Source: UKL13-2 sp031368465 (GTDB lineage: Bacteria; Pseudomonadota; Gammaproteobacteria; Burkholderiales; Usitatibacteraceae). Taken from it: a stretch of DNA of 6,901 nucleotides. The translations under genes were made by a program, and so were the position numbers. Below, piece by piece: positions 6,731 to 6,901 of the stretch; the stretch's first letter is position 1; each line of letters begins with the position of its first letter. The notes below the pieces were generated by a model. The model worked only from the letters and a program-made list of their open reading frames with translations, had not been told where the DNA came from and made no database searches. The stretch is from positions 1-6,901 of the forward strand of contig JANMNT010000138.1 in assembly GCA_031368465.1 (NCBI GenBank). Reading direction: 5' to 3'.

Positions 6731-6759
6731 TTGACTGGTATCCACAGGTCGCCGATACT
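6731..6759 (+). promoter_or_regulatory. sigma70-type promoter for the gene at the window end
   Basis: A -35 TTGACT (6731-6736, 5 of 6 matches), a 17-base spacer and a -10 GATACT (6754-6759, 4 of 6 matches) are preceded by an A/T-rich run. The transcript would begin near 6766, leaving a leader of about 90-100 bases before the coding start near 6856-6868. Confidence 0.6.
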
Positions 6760-6855
6760 TTAGGCTACGCGCCTGAATGTTCGCTGTTTTGACAACGAAT
6801 TGGTGCGAAATCCAAACGATTATCGCGCCACAAAAAACGTCAACAAACAAAGGAA

Positions 6856-6901
6856 ATGATCTTGTCGATGAGCGGTCTCTTTCGCAACAACAGTATGTTG
6901 G
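6856..6901 (+). CDS. start of an unidentified gene, cut by the window end
   Basis: An open frame begins ATG ATC TTG TCG ATG and continues to the last base, giving at most 15 residues (MILSMSGLFRNNSML). A purine-rich site AAAGGA (6849-6854) sits too close to the ATG at 6856, seven bases before the in-frame TTG at 6862 and 13 before the ATG at 6868. The true start is therefore uncertain; the ATG at 6868 (MSGLFRNNSML) looks natural as a protein N-terminus. The upstream promoter and ribosome binding site support a real gene. The product cannot be recognised from so few residues. Confidence 0.5.
   Translation, partial: MILSMSGLFRNNSML

Noticed and set aside
6789..6794. Perfect -35-like TTGACA close to the end of the window
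   Set aside because: No -10-like hexamer lies 16-18 bases downstream (the sequence there is CCAAACG); the TTGACT-17-GATACT pair upstream is better.
6566..6807. Ten-base inverted match between the tRNA 3' end (CGCACCAATT, 6566-6575) and 6798-6807, as a possible integration scar
   Set aside because: The orientation is inverted rather than direct, the match is short enough to be chance, and there is no integrase or foreign-looking DNA nearby.

Overview
The window looks chromosomal and probably comes from a betaproteobacterium. This rests on family resemblance: an ApaH with the GDLQGC-type N-terminus, a membrane-tethered cytochrome c5 and a type IV pilus-like operon of a kind common in that class. 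No search could be run. Nothing looks like an insertion sequence, phage or CRISPR array.

Layout. Positions 1-3893 hold the 3' part of a plus-strand operon for a type IV pilus-like (MSHA/pseudopilus-like) machine. It contains a truncated PilO/GspM-like protein, a small secreted MshK-like protein, a very large (694 aa) PilX/GspK-like pseudopilin and a 262 aa class III prepilin. All three junctions are 4-base ATGA overlaps. After 10 bases comes plsC (lysophosphatidate acyltransferase). Converging on it, with only 17 bases between stop codons, is apaH (diadenosine tetraphosphatase) on the minus strand. Upstream of apaH is a second minus-strand unit, a membrane-anchored cytochrome c5. It has its own good sigma70 promoter (TTGAGG-17-TATAAT) and a strong intrinsic terminator. 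Diverging from it is tRNA-Arg(CCG) with encoded CCA. The last 300 bases hold a weak terminator, a small palindrome, a good promoter and the first codons of a gene cut off by the window end.

Functionally, the operon supplies inner-membrane/periplasmic assembly parts and two pilin-like subunits. The two pilin-like proteins share the same ordered short motifs, and the large one carries about 420 extra residues between two of them. It may be a tip or adhesive version of the small one. PlsC, ApaH, the cytochrome and the tRNA are housekeeping neighbours. The least ordinary part of the window is the pair of related pilin-like proteins; the remainder is conventional.
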